Assembly (NCBI RefSeq): GCF_024732245.1
Contig: NZ_CP093845.1
Location: forward strand, 1,984,001-2,048,000
DNA from: Dietzia sp. B32
GTDB taxonomy: Bacteria; Actinomycetota; Actinomycetes; Mycobacteriales; Mycobacteriaceae
Direction: 5' to 3'
DNA length: 64,000 nucleotides
Both the position numbers and the translations under genes were made by a program. Every line of letters starts with the position of its first letter. The stretch's first letter is position 1. This document shows, piece by piece, positions 16,960 through 25,829 of the stretch. The notes under the pieces are model-generated. The model saw only the letters and a program-made list of their open reading frames with translations, was not told the DNA's origin and made no database searches.

Positions 16960-17043
16960 CCCCGTCCCACGCCAAGTCGCCGCCGAGCGTTCGGGGACGC
17001 ACTACCCGCCGGCGCCGATAAGACGCGTTATGTAAAGTATCGC

Positions 17044-17076
17044 TTGTCGAAACCGTATATTATCACTTGACGACAA
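17044..17076 (+). promoter_or_regulatory. Inverted TTGTCG/CGACAA repeat around an AT-rich promoter core
   Basis: TTGTCG (17044-17049) and CGACAA (17071-17076) flank the AT-rich TATATTATCA just upstream of the XRE-type gene at 17104. A related GACAA/TTGTC pair lies downstream of that gene at 17453-17477. Placement suggests autoregulation. Confidence 0.35.
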
Positions 17077-17103
17077 CCGCAGCGCAGGTGGACACTCGAA
17101 GCT

Positions 17104-17382
17104 ATGGAGACCCCTCGCCTGGTCGAGCTCATCGACGCCCACAAACGCGCTTACGGCGTCAGCGAGTCCGAGCTGGCTCGCCGGATCGGGATCACCCGCC
17201 AAAATCTGCACCTGTGGCGCACCCACGGCCTGCGCGGCCTGCCGACCCGAACCACGCTCGACGGCATGGCTGCCGAACTGCGCCTTCCGTATTTCCAGGT
17301 TCTCGAGGCAGCCCTACGCGATACCGCCTACCTCGACGCCACCGACCGTGTGACCACCACTGAGAAAGACACGCAGCCCTAG
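17104..17382 (+). CDS. Small XRE-type helix-turn-helix protein
   Basis: A 92-residue protein with one HTH: LARRIGITRQNLHLWRTHGLRGLP (about 24-47), as in Cro/CI and plasmid regulators. The rest is short and probably helical. No toxin, integrase or phage gene is adjacent; the nearest neighbours are the toxin-antitoxin pair upstream and an unannotated 740-bp stretch downstream. The start ATG 17104 has no strong ribosome site. A DNA-binding regulatory role is likely; targets are unknown beyond the flanking TTGTCG repeats. Confidence 0.7.
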   Translation: METPRLVELIDAHKRAYGVSESELARRIGITRQNLHLWRTHGLRGLPTRTTLDGMAAELRLPYFQVLEAALRDTAYLDATDRVTTTEKDTQP

Positions 17383-18122
17383 AGGTGCGCTCGACGAGAC
17401 GCTGCGGCAGCATCGATTAAGACGCGGATCGGCACCGATAACCAAACCTTATGACAAGTCGAGGGTGTCGAGTTGTCGAATACGCGAACTCAGCCTCTCC
17501 CCGAGTCGCCCGCAGCTCCTTCCTGCGCGTAGGCGGGTTGAAGTCGCCGCATGTCGGATGTGAGGTTTCGGACTCAAGCCACGACAGCATGGGGGCAACT
17601 GCTCTTAGCTGCGACCTTTCGTCGGGATTCGCCTCCTTGCGACTCTTCGCATATTCCGCGAAGCGTTAGATGGCGGCTCGAAACGCGCCGCCAGACCTTT
17701 CCCCAAGGCTGACGTGGGTGAACTGGACGCGTCGTAGCGTTTTGGACCAGCCCGCTCCTGGAACTCGGCGACGGGCCAGCAACTGCGACTTCACTTGCGC
17801 CTGGGGCCCCCGGGTGGCCCGAACCCGCCGAGGGGCTGGCCTACACGCGGGACGGCCAACCCACGTCCCCTTAGAGATTGCGAACCACGTTTCGGCCACG
17901 GTCGCGAACCCTCACTTCTGACTGCCCCAGTCGCCGAACACCGTTGGTCACCCGCCCGCCGCAGAACGCCAGGAGCTCTGGACCGCCGGGCCCACGCTCC
18001 CCCGGCATACTCGCCCGCCTCACCGCGCTCCCAATCACCGCTTGACAGTGCCGGGCATCACAGCGAGGATAGGTCGCATATACGTCAGCACAGTTCATAT
18101 AGACGAATCTTCGAGTGGGGCG
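17383..18122. other. Gene-poor stretch before the CoA-transferase
   Basis: About 740 bp with no convincing gene on either strand; several open frames lack ribosome sites and have no recognisable protein. It contains a GACAA/TTGTC pair at 17453-17477 and a CCGATAA...TTATG segment near 17437 that resembles one near 17018 upstream of the XRE-type gene. It may be decayed mobile DNA. Confidence 0.35.
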
Positions 18123-19352
18123 ATGAACATGAGAACGAGCAATGAGAGCTTGTCGGGCCTGCGAGTCCTGGACCTATCCAGGGTGCTGGCCGGCCCATTG
18201 TGTTGCCAGCTTCTCGGCGATCACGGCGCCGAGGTCATCAAGGTCGAACCACCCGCAGGTGACGACACGCGCAAGTGGGGTCCCCCGTTCGTTGATACTG
18301 ATCAGAGCGCGTACTTCAGTGCCATCAACCGCAACAAGACCAATATCTGTCTGGACTTGAGCACACAAGAAGGGCAGGAGGTCCTAGCCGAACTTCTTGC
18401 ACGTACGGACGTGGTCGTCGAGAACTTCAAGACCGGGACCTTGGCACGCTGGGGGTTTTCCGACGAGTACTTGCTGACGAACTTTCCGCGACTGATCGTC
18501 GGGCGGATAACTGGCTTCGGCGCCGACGGACCGATGGGAGGCATGCCGGGGTACGACGCGGTAGCCCAAGCCTTCGGCGGCCTCATGAGCATCAACGGAG
18601 AAGCCGATGGCCCCGCACTGCGCGTCGGCGTGCCGATTGTCGACATGGTCACCGGCCTCTACGCTTTCAGCGGCATTCTGCTCGCACTTGCAGCCCGCGA
18701 TCGCACGGAGCGCGGTCAGATAGTCGACTGCACGCTCGCTGACACCGCTGTTTCGCTACTGCACCCGCATTCCGCTTCGAACCTCACTGACGGCCGGATC
18801 CCCGTGAGGACAGGCTCGGCCCATCCGACTGTTGCGCCTTACGACACCTTCAACACCCTGGATGGGCAGGTTTTCATCGGAGTTGGGAACGACAGGCAGT
18901 TCCGCGGACTAGTCGATACTCTCGGCGCGCCTGAGCTCGCCGACGATGCCCGCTTCCAAACCAACGCTGACCGTTTGGCACATCTGCCGGGCCTGACCGC
19001 AGTTCTAAACTCGAGAACTGCATGCTTCTCCAAGGAAGCGCTAGCCAGGGAGCTCCTTAATCGAGGAATCCCCGCATCGGCCGTCCGCGATGTAGGCGAA
19101 GTACTACGTGATGAACACGTTCGTCATCGCCAGATGGTGATTGAGCAGGGCCAATATCGGGCGATTGGCATCCCCATTAAGATGAGCGCCACCCCAGGGA
19201 CAGTCCGCTCAACGCCGCGCCCACGTGGCGCCGACACCAGAGCAGTGCTCGACGACATTGGTCTAGATGGCGACCAAATTGATCACCTGATCGACTCCGG
19301 CGTTGCCCAAGAATCCGCAATCGCAGCGACCAAGGAGTGGGCGGCGCGATGA
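18123..19352 (+). CDS. CaiB/BaiF family III CoA-transferase
   Basis: A 409-residue family III CoA-transferase: LSGLRVLDLSRVLAGPLCCQLLGDHGAEVIKVE at the front and the active-site loop GMPGYD with the Asp that forms the acyl anhydride. It moves CoA between a donor thioester and a carboxylic acid. I placed the start at ATG 18123 (GTGGGG upstream); ATG 18129 is equally possible, and the frame stays open to 18042. The ligase start overlaps its stop by ATGA, so two alternative CoA-activating enzymes are coupled. In this cluster it could act on a dicarboxylic acid such as an itaconate or methylsuccinate type (inference). Confidence 0.9.
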   Translation: MNMRTSNESLSGLRVLDLSRVLAGPLCCQLLGDHGAEVIKVEPPAGDDTRKWGPPFVDTDQSAYFSAINRNKTNICLDLSTQEGQEVLAELLARTDVVVENFKTGTLARWGFSDEYLLTNFPRLIVGRITGFGADGPMGGMPGYDAVAQAFGGLMSINGEADGPALRVGVPIVDMVTGLYAFSGILLALAARDRTERGQIVDCTLADTAVSLLHPHSASNLTDGRIPVRTGSAHPTVAPYDTFNTLDGQVFIGVGNDRQFRGLVDTLGAPELADDARFQTNADRLAHLPGLTAVLNSRTACFSKEALARELLNRGIPASAVRDVGEVLRDEHVRHRQMVIEQGQYRAIGIPIKMSATPGTVRSTPRPRGADTRAVLDDIGLDGDQIDHLIDSGVAQESAIAATKEWAAR

Positions 19353-21292
19353 CTCCCTACGTTTGGCAGCCGACGGCGGCGAGAACCGCTACCGCCAATG
19401 TGACCCGCCTAGGCCGCTCGCACGGCATCAGCTCGATCACCGAATTGCGCACTCGGTCGATGAAGGATCCGCAGTGGTACTGGGATGCTGCAGTTCGTGA
19501 CCTGAGCATTCCTTTCTCTACGCCTTACAACCGGGTGCTTGATCTCTCGCTGGGAGTCGAAAACCCCGACTGGTTTGTTGGAGCAGAATTCAATCTCGTA
19601 GACGCCTGTATCTCACGATGGCTGGATGCTTCGCCAAATGAGCTTGCGGTGATCCATGAGGACGAGAGCGGAACTGTCACCACGCTGACTTTCGCGGAAC
19701 TCGGCGAGCAGGTTTCGGCTGCCGCGGCGGGCATGACGGCGCTCGGTATTTCGGCGGGGGACGCAGTGGCGATCTACCTGCCAATGATCCCGGAAGCAGT
19801 GGTCGCCTTCTATGCCGTCGCAAGCATCGGCGCGATCGCCGTACCTCTGTTCTCTGGGTTTGCGTCACCTGCGATTTCTGCTCGCATCAATGACGCCGCA
19901 GCCAAGGCGGTGATCGTTGCAGACGGCACGGTCCGCCGAAATCGGCGAATCGATATGGCGAATGCGATGGCTCAGGCACTCTCGAGCTGTCCTTCTGTCA
20001 CCACTGTGGTGACAGTTCCCAACCTAGATGCTAGTGAGTTCCCGGACACTTGCGCGCAGGTAACGACGTGGGACTCTCTCGTCAGATCAGGGCAAGCACA
20101 GAGCCCTGCCCGTCTACCGGCGATGCAGACGTTCATGCTGGGCTACACATCAGGCACCACGGGTAAGCCGAAAGGCGCGGTTCACACTCACGCGGGCTTC
20201 ACGGTGAAAGTCGCCACCGAGGTGGCGTACTCCTTCGACATCAAGCAAGGAGACAAGTTCTGTTGGATCACCGATATGGGCTGGGTGATGGGACCGCTCG
20301 CGACAATCGGGGCGCACGCGAACGGTGCGGCTCTGGTCTTATACGAAGGGTCACCGGACGTCCCAGATGACTACCGGCTCTGGCAGTTCGTGGAGCGCCA
20401 CAAGATAACGATGTTGGGCGTCTCGCCGACGCTGGTTCGAGCGCTCCGTGCCACCGCAATGGACACCATCGCCACCTACGACTTGTCATCGGTACAGACT
20501 TTGGGGTCAACGGGGGAGCCGTGGGATTCCGATTCCTATGATTGGCTTGCCTCTGACGTGTTCGGAGGCCGAGTTCCGGTCATTAATTTCTCCGGCGGCA
20601 CCGAGGTCGGCGGTTCCTTCCTTGCTCCATATCCGGTGGAACCGATACCCAGTTGCTCGCTGGGAGGGCCCTCACTGGGGATGAACGTTGATGTGGTCGA
20701 CGACCAGGGTCTGCCACTGCGCGGAGAAATCGGAGAGTTGGTCTGCCGCACGCCCTGGCCGTCGATGACACGCAGCGTTTGGCGTGATCACGACAGGTAC
20801 CTCGAGTCGTACTGGTCCAGATTTGAAGGCATCTGGTGCCACGGGGACTTTGCGCTAATCGACGAGGCAGATGGGACCTGGTACATCCTGGGCCGGTCCG
20901 ACGATGTGATGAACGTCGCCGGCAAACGATTGGCTCCGGCTGAGATCGAATCGGCTATCGCCACACACCCTGCAGTTGCCGAGTCTGCCGCTGTCGGCGT
21001 TCCTGACCCGAAGAAGGGCGAGACCGTCTGGGTGTTTTGGGTACCGCGGGATGGCTCCGACCCCAACGCAGTTGCGGCGGAGCTACGAGAACTCGTCGCT
21101 GACAACGTAGGCAAGCCATTTGCGCCGAGCGAGGTCATCGCTGTACCCGCACTGCCCAAGACCCGCTCGGCGAAGATCCTTCGCCGAGCTGTCCGCGCCG
21201 TCGCCACCGACGCAAACCCCGGCGACATGTCCAGTGCGGAGAATCCCGAGGCACTGGATGGGATTCGAAGTGCCCTAACTGCCCTGCGATAA
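19349..21292 (+). CDS. Acetyl/propionyl-CoA-synthetase-like acyl-CoA ligase
   Basis: A 647-residue ANL enzyme of the acetyl-CoA synthetase/acetoacetyl-CoA synthetase size class. Signatures are LGYTSGTTGKPKGAVHTH, NFSGGTEVGG, the hinge GRSDDVMNVAGKRLAP and a C-terminal KTRSAKILRRAVR with the catalytic Lys. The N-terminal ~100 residues precede the AMP-binding domain, as in short-chain acyl ligases. ATG 19349 overlaps the CoA-transferase stop. It likely activates a short or branched acid for the downstream dehydrogenase. Confidence 0.9.
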   Translation: MTPYVWQPTAARTATANVTRLGRSHGISSITELRTRSMKDPQWYWDAAVRDLSIPFSTPYNRVLDLSLGVENPDWFVGAEFNLVDACISRWLDASPNELAVIHEDESGTVTTLTFAELGEQVSAAAAGMTALGISAGDAVAIYLPMIPEAVVAFYAVASIGAIAVPLFSGFASPAISARINDAAAKAVIVADGTVRRNRRIDMANAMAQALSSCPSVTTVVTVPNLDASEFPDTCAQVTTWDSLVRSGQAQSPARLPAMQTFMLGYTSGTTGKPKGAVHTHAGFTVKVATEVAYSFDIKQGDKFCWITDMGWVMGPLATIGAHANGAALVLYEGSPDVPDDYRLWQFVERHKITMLGVSPTLVRALRATAMDTIATYDLSSVQTLGSTGEPWDSDSYDWLASDVFGGRVPVINFSGGTEVGGSFLAPYPVEPIPSCSLGGPSLGMNVDVVDDQGLPLRGEIGELVCRTPWPSMTRSVWRDHDRYLESYWSRFEGIWCHGDFALIDEADGTWYILGRSDDVMNVAGKRLAPAEIESAIATHPAVAESAAVGVPDPKKGETVWVFWVPRDGSDPNAVAAELRELVADNVGKPFAPSEVIAVPALPKTRSAKILRRAVRAVATDANPGDMSSAENPEALDGIRSALTALR

Positions 21293-21365
21293 CAACCACT
21301 CGCCCCCTCTATGCGCACTCCGCAGCTGTTCACGCCGGAGTGGCCATCACAGATTGGCGCAACAG

Positions 21366-22532
21366 ATGAACTTCACTCTGACCGACGACCAGAACACGAT
21401 TCGCCAGGCCGTTACCGAGCTCGCGGCCAAGTTTGACGATCAATATTGGCAGGAAAAAGACGCTTCCCAGGAGTTCCCGCACGAGTTCTACAACGCCTTC
21501 GCCGAAGGGGGATGGCTAGGGATCACGACCCCGGAAGAGTATGGCGGTCATGGATACGGGATCACCGAAGCTTCGCTCATCTTGGAGCAGGTGGCCGCTT
21601 CAGGTGCAGGGATGAACGGTGCGAGCTCAATGCACTTGTCTATCTTCGGCATGCATCCCGTCATCGTCCACGGCAGCGAAGATCTCAAACAGCGAACCCT
21701 TCCCCGAATCGTCACCGGCGATTTGCACGTGTGCTTCGGGGTAACAGAGCCGGGCGCCGGCCTGGACACCACCAAGATCACCACCTTCGCTAAGCGTGAC
21801 GGCGACAAATACCTGGTCAATGGCCGCAAGGTGTGGATCTCCAAGGCCGTCGAATCCGAGAAGATTCTGCTGCTCACCAGGACCCAGAAGTTCGGCGATT
21901 CCAAGCGCAAGACCGACGGTATGACCTTGTTTCTGACCGATCTCGACCGCGACAAAGTCGACATTCGCCCGATCAAGAAAATGGGCCGTAACGCGGTGAC
22001 CTCCAACGAGTTGTTCATTGACAACCTCGAGGTCCCCCTCGAGGACCGCGTTGGGGACGAAGGAGAGGGATTCCGCTACATCCTCGACGGTCTTAATCCG
22101 GAGCGCATGCTCATCGCCGCCGAAGCCCTCGGCATCGGACGCGCAGCTCTGCGGGCAGGGGTGAACTACGGCAACGAACGTGAAGTCTTCGGACGCCAGA
22201 TAGGTAAGAACCAAGGAATCCAATTCCCGCTCGCTGACTCGCTGGCCAAGCTCGATGCTGCCGAGCTGATGCTGCGCAAAGCCACCTGGCTCTACGACAA
22301 CGGCCTTCCCTGTGCCCGCGAGGCCAATACAGCCAAATACCTGTGCGCTGAAGCAGGATTTGAGGCGGCGGATAGGGCACTGCAGACGCACGGCGGCATG
22401 GGCTACTCCGAGGAATACAACGTGGCAAGGTATTTCCGCGAGGCCCGACTGACTCGGATCGCCCCGATCAGCCAGGAAATGGTCCTCAACTTCCTGGGCT
22501 CCCATGTCCTCGGACTGCCGCGAAGCTACTGA
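21366..22532 (+). CDS. Acyl-CoA dehydrogenase
   Basis: A 388-residue acyl-CoA dehydrogenase. Visible signatures are FGVTEPGAGLDTTKI (FAD/substrate), GRKVWISKA, GREVFGRQIG-like NEREVFGRQIGKNQG, and LQTHGGMGYSEEYNVARYFRE. The C-terminal motif is RIAPISQEMVLNFL, the variant seen in a branch of short/branched-chain enzymes; the usual Glu of the YEGT position is absent. ATG 21366 is the likely start; TTG 21354 is an alternative and neither has a good ribosome site. It sits 73 bp after the ligase and 30 bp before the MaoC hydratase. Confidence 0.88.
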   Translation: MNFTLTDDQNTIRQAVTELAAKFDDQYWQEKDASQEFPHEFYNAFAEGGWLGITTPEEYGGHGYGITEASLILEQVAASGAGMNGASSMHLSIFGMHPVIVHGSEDLKQRTLPRIVTGDLHVCFGVTEPGAGLDTTKITTFAKRDGDKYLVNGRKVWISKAVESEKILLLTRTQKFGDSKRKTDGMTLFLTDLDRDKVDIRPIKKMGRNAVTSNELFIDNLEVPLEDRVGDEGEGFRYILDGLNPERMLIAAEALGIGRAALRAGVNYGNEREVFGRQIGKNQGIQFPLADSLAKLDAAELMLRKATWLYDNGLPCAREANTAKYLCAEAGFEAADRALQTHGGMGYSEEYNVARYFREARLTRIAPISQEMVLNFLGSHVLGLPRSY

Positions 22533-22562
22533 CCCACTTCCCCATCTTGAAAGGACAGATCC

Positions 22563-23045
22563 ATGCCGGGACTTTGGTTCGATGAGTTGAGCGTCGGTCA
22601 GACATTTGACCATGCCATCAGGCGAACGGTCTCCGAGACCGACAACGTGCTTTTCACCGCGATGACCCACAACCCCGCTCAGCTACACCTCGACGAGGAG
22701 TACATGAAGGGCACCGAGTTCGGAAGGCGCATCGTCAACAGTGCCTTCACTCTGGGCCTGATGGTGGGGATCTCGGTGGGCGACACCACTCTCGGCACAG
22801 CAGTGGCAAACCTCGGGTGGGACGAGGTGCGCTTTCCCACCCCGCTTTTCCACGGCGACACGATCCGCGTATCCACCGAGGTGGTCGAGCTGCGTGAATC
22901 CCGGTCCCGGCCCGGACAAGGCGTGGTGACCTTCCTGCACCGCGCATACAACCAGCACGATCAACTGGTCGCCTCGTGCAAGCGATCGGGTCTACAGCGC
23001 AAGCATCCCAACCCAGACGAGCTCGATCGGGGCCAGTCGGCATGA
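22563..23045 (+). CDS. MaoC-family hydratase (mesaconyl/itaconyl-CoA hydratase-like)
   Basis: A 160-residue single-hotdog MaoC hydratase. The active-site segment is THNPAQLHLDEEYMKGTEFGRRIVNS, and the body reads TLGLMVGISVGDTTLGTAVANLGWDEVRFPTPLFHGDT. This pattern is shared with the small hydratases found beside CitE-like lyases in mycobacterial leucine/itaconate-type operons (the Rv2499c-Rv2498c arrangement). The lyase gene follows with an ATGA overlap. I infer hydration of a mesaconyl- or itaconyl-type CoA to a malyl-type CoA. AAAGGA precedes ATG 22563. Confidence 0.85.
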   Translation: MPGLWFDELSVGQTFDHAIRRTVSETDNVLFTAMTHNPAQLHLDEEYMKGTEFGRRIVNSAFTLGLMVGISVGDTTLGTAVANLGWDEVRFPTPLFHGDTIRVSTEVVELRESRSRPGQGVVTFLHRAYNQHDQLVASCKRSGLQRKHPNPDELDRGQSA

Positions 23046-23926
23046 ACAGGCCACTTCGATCAATGCTGTTCGTACCAGCAGATAGCGAACGCAAACTCTC
23101 CAAAGCGGCTGGCACACTCGCTGATGCACTCATCATCGACTTAGAAGACTCGGTCAGCGAGAGCCGCAAAGCATTAGGTCGGGAACTCAGCACCAGCTAT
23201 CTCTCGAGCCGCGAAAGAGCTGCCAGCGACCCCGAGATGTGGATACGGATCAATCCCTTGAGCAGCCCCCACGCTCTGCACGATCTCGCAGCGGTCGTGC
23301 CCGTGTCACCTGCAGGAATCGTGCTCCCGAAGATCGACGGGCCTGAAGACCTGGCGACGGTCAGCAACCACTTGGACGCGCTGGAAGTCGCGTTCGACGT
23401 AGAGCAGGGATCCATCAGGCTCTTGCCAGTCGTCACGGAGACTCCCCGGGCGGCGCTGCACCTGTCTGCGCTCGCAAACAATCCTGGAGGCAAGCGCGTC
23501 TACGGCTTCACCTGGGGAGCAGAAGACCTCAGCACCACGGTTGGAGCCAGCACCAACCTGGGCCCGGACGGCGCATGGGCAAATACGTACCAGTTCGCCC
23601 GATCTCAGATGCTCTTAGCGGCGGCGACTGCGGGCGTTCAGCCCGTGGAAACCCTCTACTCCGACATCACCGACACCGAGGGACTACGGGAGTCGACTCG
23701 CGCAGCCCGGGCCGAAGGGTTCACCGGGCGGATCGCAATTCACCCTGGCCAGGTCGATGCGATCAACGAGGCGTTCACACCATCCGTGGGAGAGATCGAC
23801 TACGCCCAGCGCGTCGTGGCCGCCTTCGCATCAGAAGACACCGGGACCGTTGCCTTAGAGGGAAAGATGCTCGACGCCCCCCATCTCCGCCAAGCACAGA
23901 AGATCCTGGCACTGGCACCCCGCTAA
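23042..23926 (+). CDS. CitE/HpcH-family beta-hydroxyacyl-CoA lyase
   Basis: A 294-residue TIM-barrel lyase of the HpcH/HpaI-CitE family: LRSMLFVPADSERKLSKAAGTLADALIIDLEDSV at the front, an acidic PVVTETPRAA segment and TWGAEDLS, which supply Glu and Asp for Mg2+, and GRIAIHPGQVDAINEAF near the end. Stand-alone CitE-like proteins cleave malyl-, methylmalyl- or citramalyl-CoA to an acyl-CoA and a 2-oxo acid. ATG 23042 overlaps the hydratase stop; the open frame starts earlier at 22976. With the hydratase it forms a hydrate-then-cleave pair. Confidence 0.87.
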   Translation: MNRPLRSMLFVPADSERKLSKAAGTLADALIIDLEDSVSESRKALGRELSTSYLSSRERAASDPEMWIRINPLSSPHALHDLAAVVPVSPAGIVLPKIDGPEDLATVSNHLDALEVAFDVEQGSIRLLPVVTETPRAALHLSALANNPGGKRVYGFTWGAEDLSTTVGASTNLGPDGAWANTYQFARSQMLLAAATAGVQPVETLYSDITDTEGLRESTRAARAEGFTGRIAIHPGQVDAINEAFTPSVGEIDYAQRVVAAFASEDTGTVALEGKMLDAPHLRQAQKILALAPR

Positions 23927-24011
23927 TCGGGCCGGGCGGTTTGGCAACTAGTCCAATGACAACTCTGCCCCACGTAGCCTCAATAGACCCAACAATAACC
24001 AACCAGACAGG

Positions 24012-24758
24012 ATGAAGATGACTGAGCCGCTGGCGGGGGCATCGGCCGAGCACCGCACGGTGTCTAGGGTGGCCGGAATTCTGGAGTTCGTCTCCCGATC
24101 AGATCAAAGCGTGAGACTCACCGACATCGTCGCGGAGCTGTCTGCCCCCAGATCGTCAGTCCATGGCCTAGTTCACGGACTCGTCTCTACCGGTTATCTC
24201 TCTACAACCGACGACGGACGATACATCGTGGGCCCGGCGTTGCCAGCCCTGTTGCTGCCGAAGACTGGGATCGACCATGCGATCCGCGCGGAGATGGAGG
24301 GACTCAGTCTCGAGTTCGATGAAACCGTCACGCTAGTGGCCCTAGCAGGGGACTCGATAGTCACCACCGATGCCGTTGAGTCGGCCAAGGAAGTCAGGTA
24401 CAGCCCAGCCATCGGTACCCGTCGACCGCTCTACCCCACCAGCGCGGGCCGGTGCTTTCTGGCCAATGCCCAACCATCCTATCGGGATCGGTTCTTGGAA
24501 CGGGCGTTTCCTCTTCCTGCCGAGCGCGACCGGGTCAGCTGTGATCTCCAGCGCGTTCGCGACGAGGGGCTCGCCGTGAACCGAGGCGACACCTTGTCCG
24601 ATCTCCACGCCGTTTCGGCACCCATCTTCGATGGACGGACCGTCGCAGGAGTGCTGACTATCGCCGGGCCATCAGCCAGGTTTGTCGAACGACTCGACGA
24701 CCTCTCCGCTGCGGTTCGTGAGGCGACCGGCAGGCTGAGCCGGAGCTCTAGCGGGTGA
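24012..24758 (+). CDS. IclR-family transcriptional regulator
   Basis: A 248-residue IclR-type regulator. The N-terminal winged helix (RVAGILEFVSRSDQSVRLTDIVAELSAPRSSVHGLVHGLVSTGYL, about 16-60) is followed by the effector domain (TSAGRCFLAN, and DLHAVSAPIFDGRTVAGVLTIAGPSARF near the end). It lies 85 bp after the lyase gene in the same direction and probably controls the 18.1-25.8 kb cluster in response to the acid or its CoA ester. ATG 24012 or 24018 can be the start. I saw no clear operator in the 85-bp gap. Confidence 0.9.
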   Translation: MKMTEPLAGASAEHRTVSRVAGILEFVSRSDQSVRLTDIVAELSAPRSSVHGLVHGLVSTGYLSTTDDGRYIVGPALPALLLPKTGIDHAIRAEMEGLSLEFDETVTLVALAGDSIVTTDAVESAKEVRYSPAIGTRRPLYPTSAGRCFLANAQPSYRDRFLERAFPLPAERDRVSCDLQRVRDEGLAVNRGDTLSDLHAVSAPIFDGRTVAGVLTIAGPSARFVERLDDLSAAVREATGRLSRSSSG

Positions 24759-24822
24759 CAGTGAGCCGCTCGGCTTGTGGGCAACGAGTAGCGACACAGA
24801 TCGTAGTCGGAGGCGGTGCTCG

Positions 24823-25800
24823 GTGAAAGCTGTTGTGATGGAGAAGTTCGGCGGTCCGGACTCTTTAGAAATCGCCGAAGTTGATCGCCCGAAATCGAGG
24901 GCAGGATGGACTGTTGTCGAGCTCAGAGCTAGTGCGCTCAATTGGCACGATGTCCTAGTGCGGAGAGGCCAGTACGGTTCGCCACTACCTCACACTCCCG
25001 GTGCCGACGGGGCCGGCGTCCGAACTGACACGGGTGAAGAAGTAGTGATCCTGCCATCTCTCGGCTGGGGTACAAGCCCCCATGCGCCGGCCGCCGACTT
25101 CACCATCCTCGGCGATCACGAACCTGGAACGTACGCCGAGTTCGTTTCCGTTCCGACAGAATGCCTTGCGCCCAAACCTACTGGTTACACATGGGAGCAA
25201 GCGGCTGCTCTCCCGCTCGTCGGCGTCACTTCCTACCGTGCACTATTCACCCGAGCGGCACTGGGGCGCGGCGAAAGTCTGCTGATCATCGGGGCTAGCG
25301 GTGGAGTTTCCACAATGTCGCTGGCCTTGGCGAAGGCTGCGGGCGCCAGCGTATTCGTCACCTCTTCATCTGAAGCCAAACTGGACAGTGCACGTCGGGC
25401 AGGCGCCCTTGACGGGGTCCTCCACACAGATGCAACATGGCCGGAGCGAGCAAAAGCCTTGTCTCCCGGAGGGCAGGGTTTCGATGTCGTGCTCGATCCC
25501 GCAGGCCTGTGGAGACTCTCGATCCGTGCTCTCTGCCCGGGAGGGCGTCTGGCTGTCCTCGGCGCCAACGTCGCTCAAGAAGCGTTGGTCGAGGTGCGGC
25601 CATTCTATTTCGGTCAGTACAGTCTGCTCGGCACGACCATGGGGAGCCCCGACGACTTTCGGGGCCTCCTCAAACTGGTCTCCGGTGGAAGAGTCGACCT
25701 TCCGACAATCGCGGCTACATTCCCTCTCGCCAAGGCCCCAGAAGCGCACAAGCTCCTAGAGTCCGGGCATGCCATCGGGAAGATCATCCTCTCCCCTTGA
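24823..25800 (+). CDS. MDR-family oxidoreductase (quinone-oxidoreductase-like)
   Basis: A 325-residue medium-chain dehydrogenase/reductase. It opens with MKAVVMEKFGGPDSLEIAEVD, has LNWHDVLVRRGQYG and PHTPGADGAGV, and a nucleotide loop IIGASGGVSTMSLALAKAAGA. Both zinc-binding Cys sets are missing, so it belongs with the NADPH:quinone or enoyl-thioester reductases, not the zinc alcohol dehydrogenases. The start is GTG 24823 after GGAGG. It may reduce an unsaturated acyl-CoA or aldehyde in this pathway. It is the last gene of the cluster. Confidence 0.87.
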   Translation: MKAVVMEKFGGPDSLEIAEVDRPKSRAGWTVVELRASALNWHDVLVRRGQYGSPLPHTPGADGAGVRTDTGEEVVILPSLGWGTSPHAPAADFTILGDHEPGTYAEFVSVPTECLAPKPTGYTWEQAAALPLVGVTSYRALFTRAALGRGESLLIIGASGGVSTMSLALAKAAGASVFVTSSSEAKLDSARRAGALDGVLHTDATWPERAKALSPGGQGFDVVLDPAGLWRLSIRALCPGGRLAVLGANVAQEALVEVRPFYFGQYSLLGTTMGSPDDFRGLLKLVSGGRVDLPTIAATFPLAKAPEAHKLLESGHAIGKIILSP

Positions 25801-25829
25801 GCGCTCTGCCCTAGTTCATCAGCTCACCT

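Noticed and set aside
17666-18145. Overlapping open frames of 75-116 codons on both strands
   Set aside because: Arg/Pro-rich with no starts or domains; more consistent with non-coding or decayed DNA.
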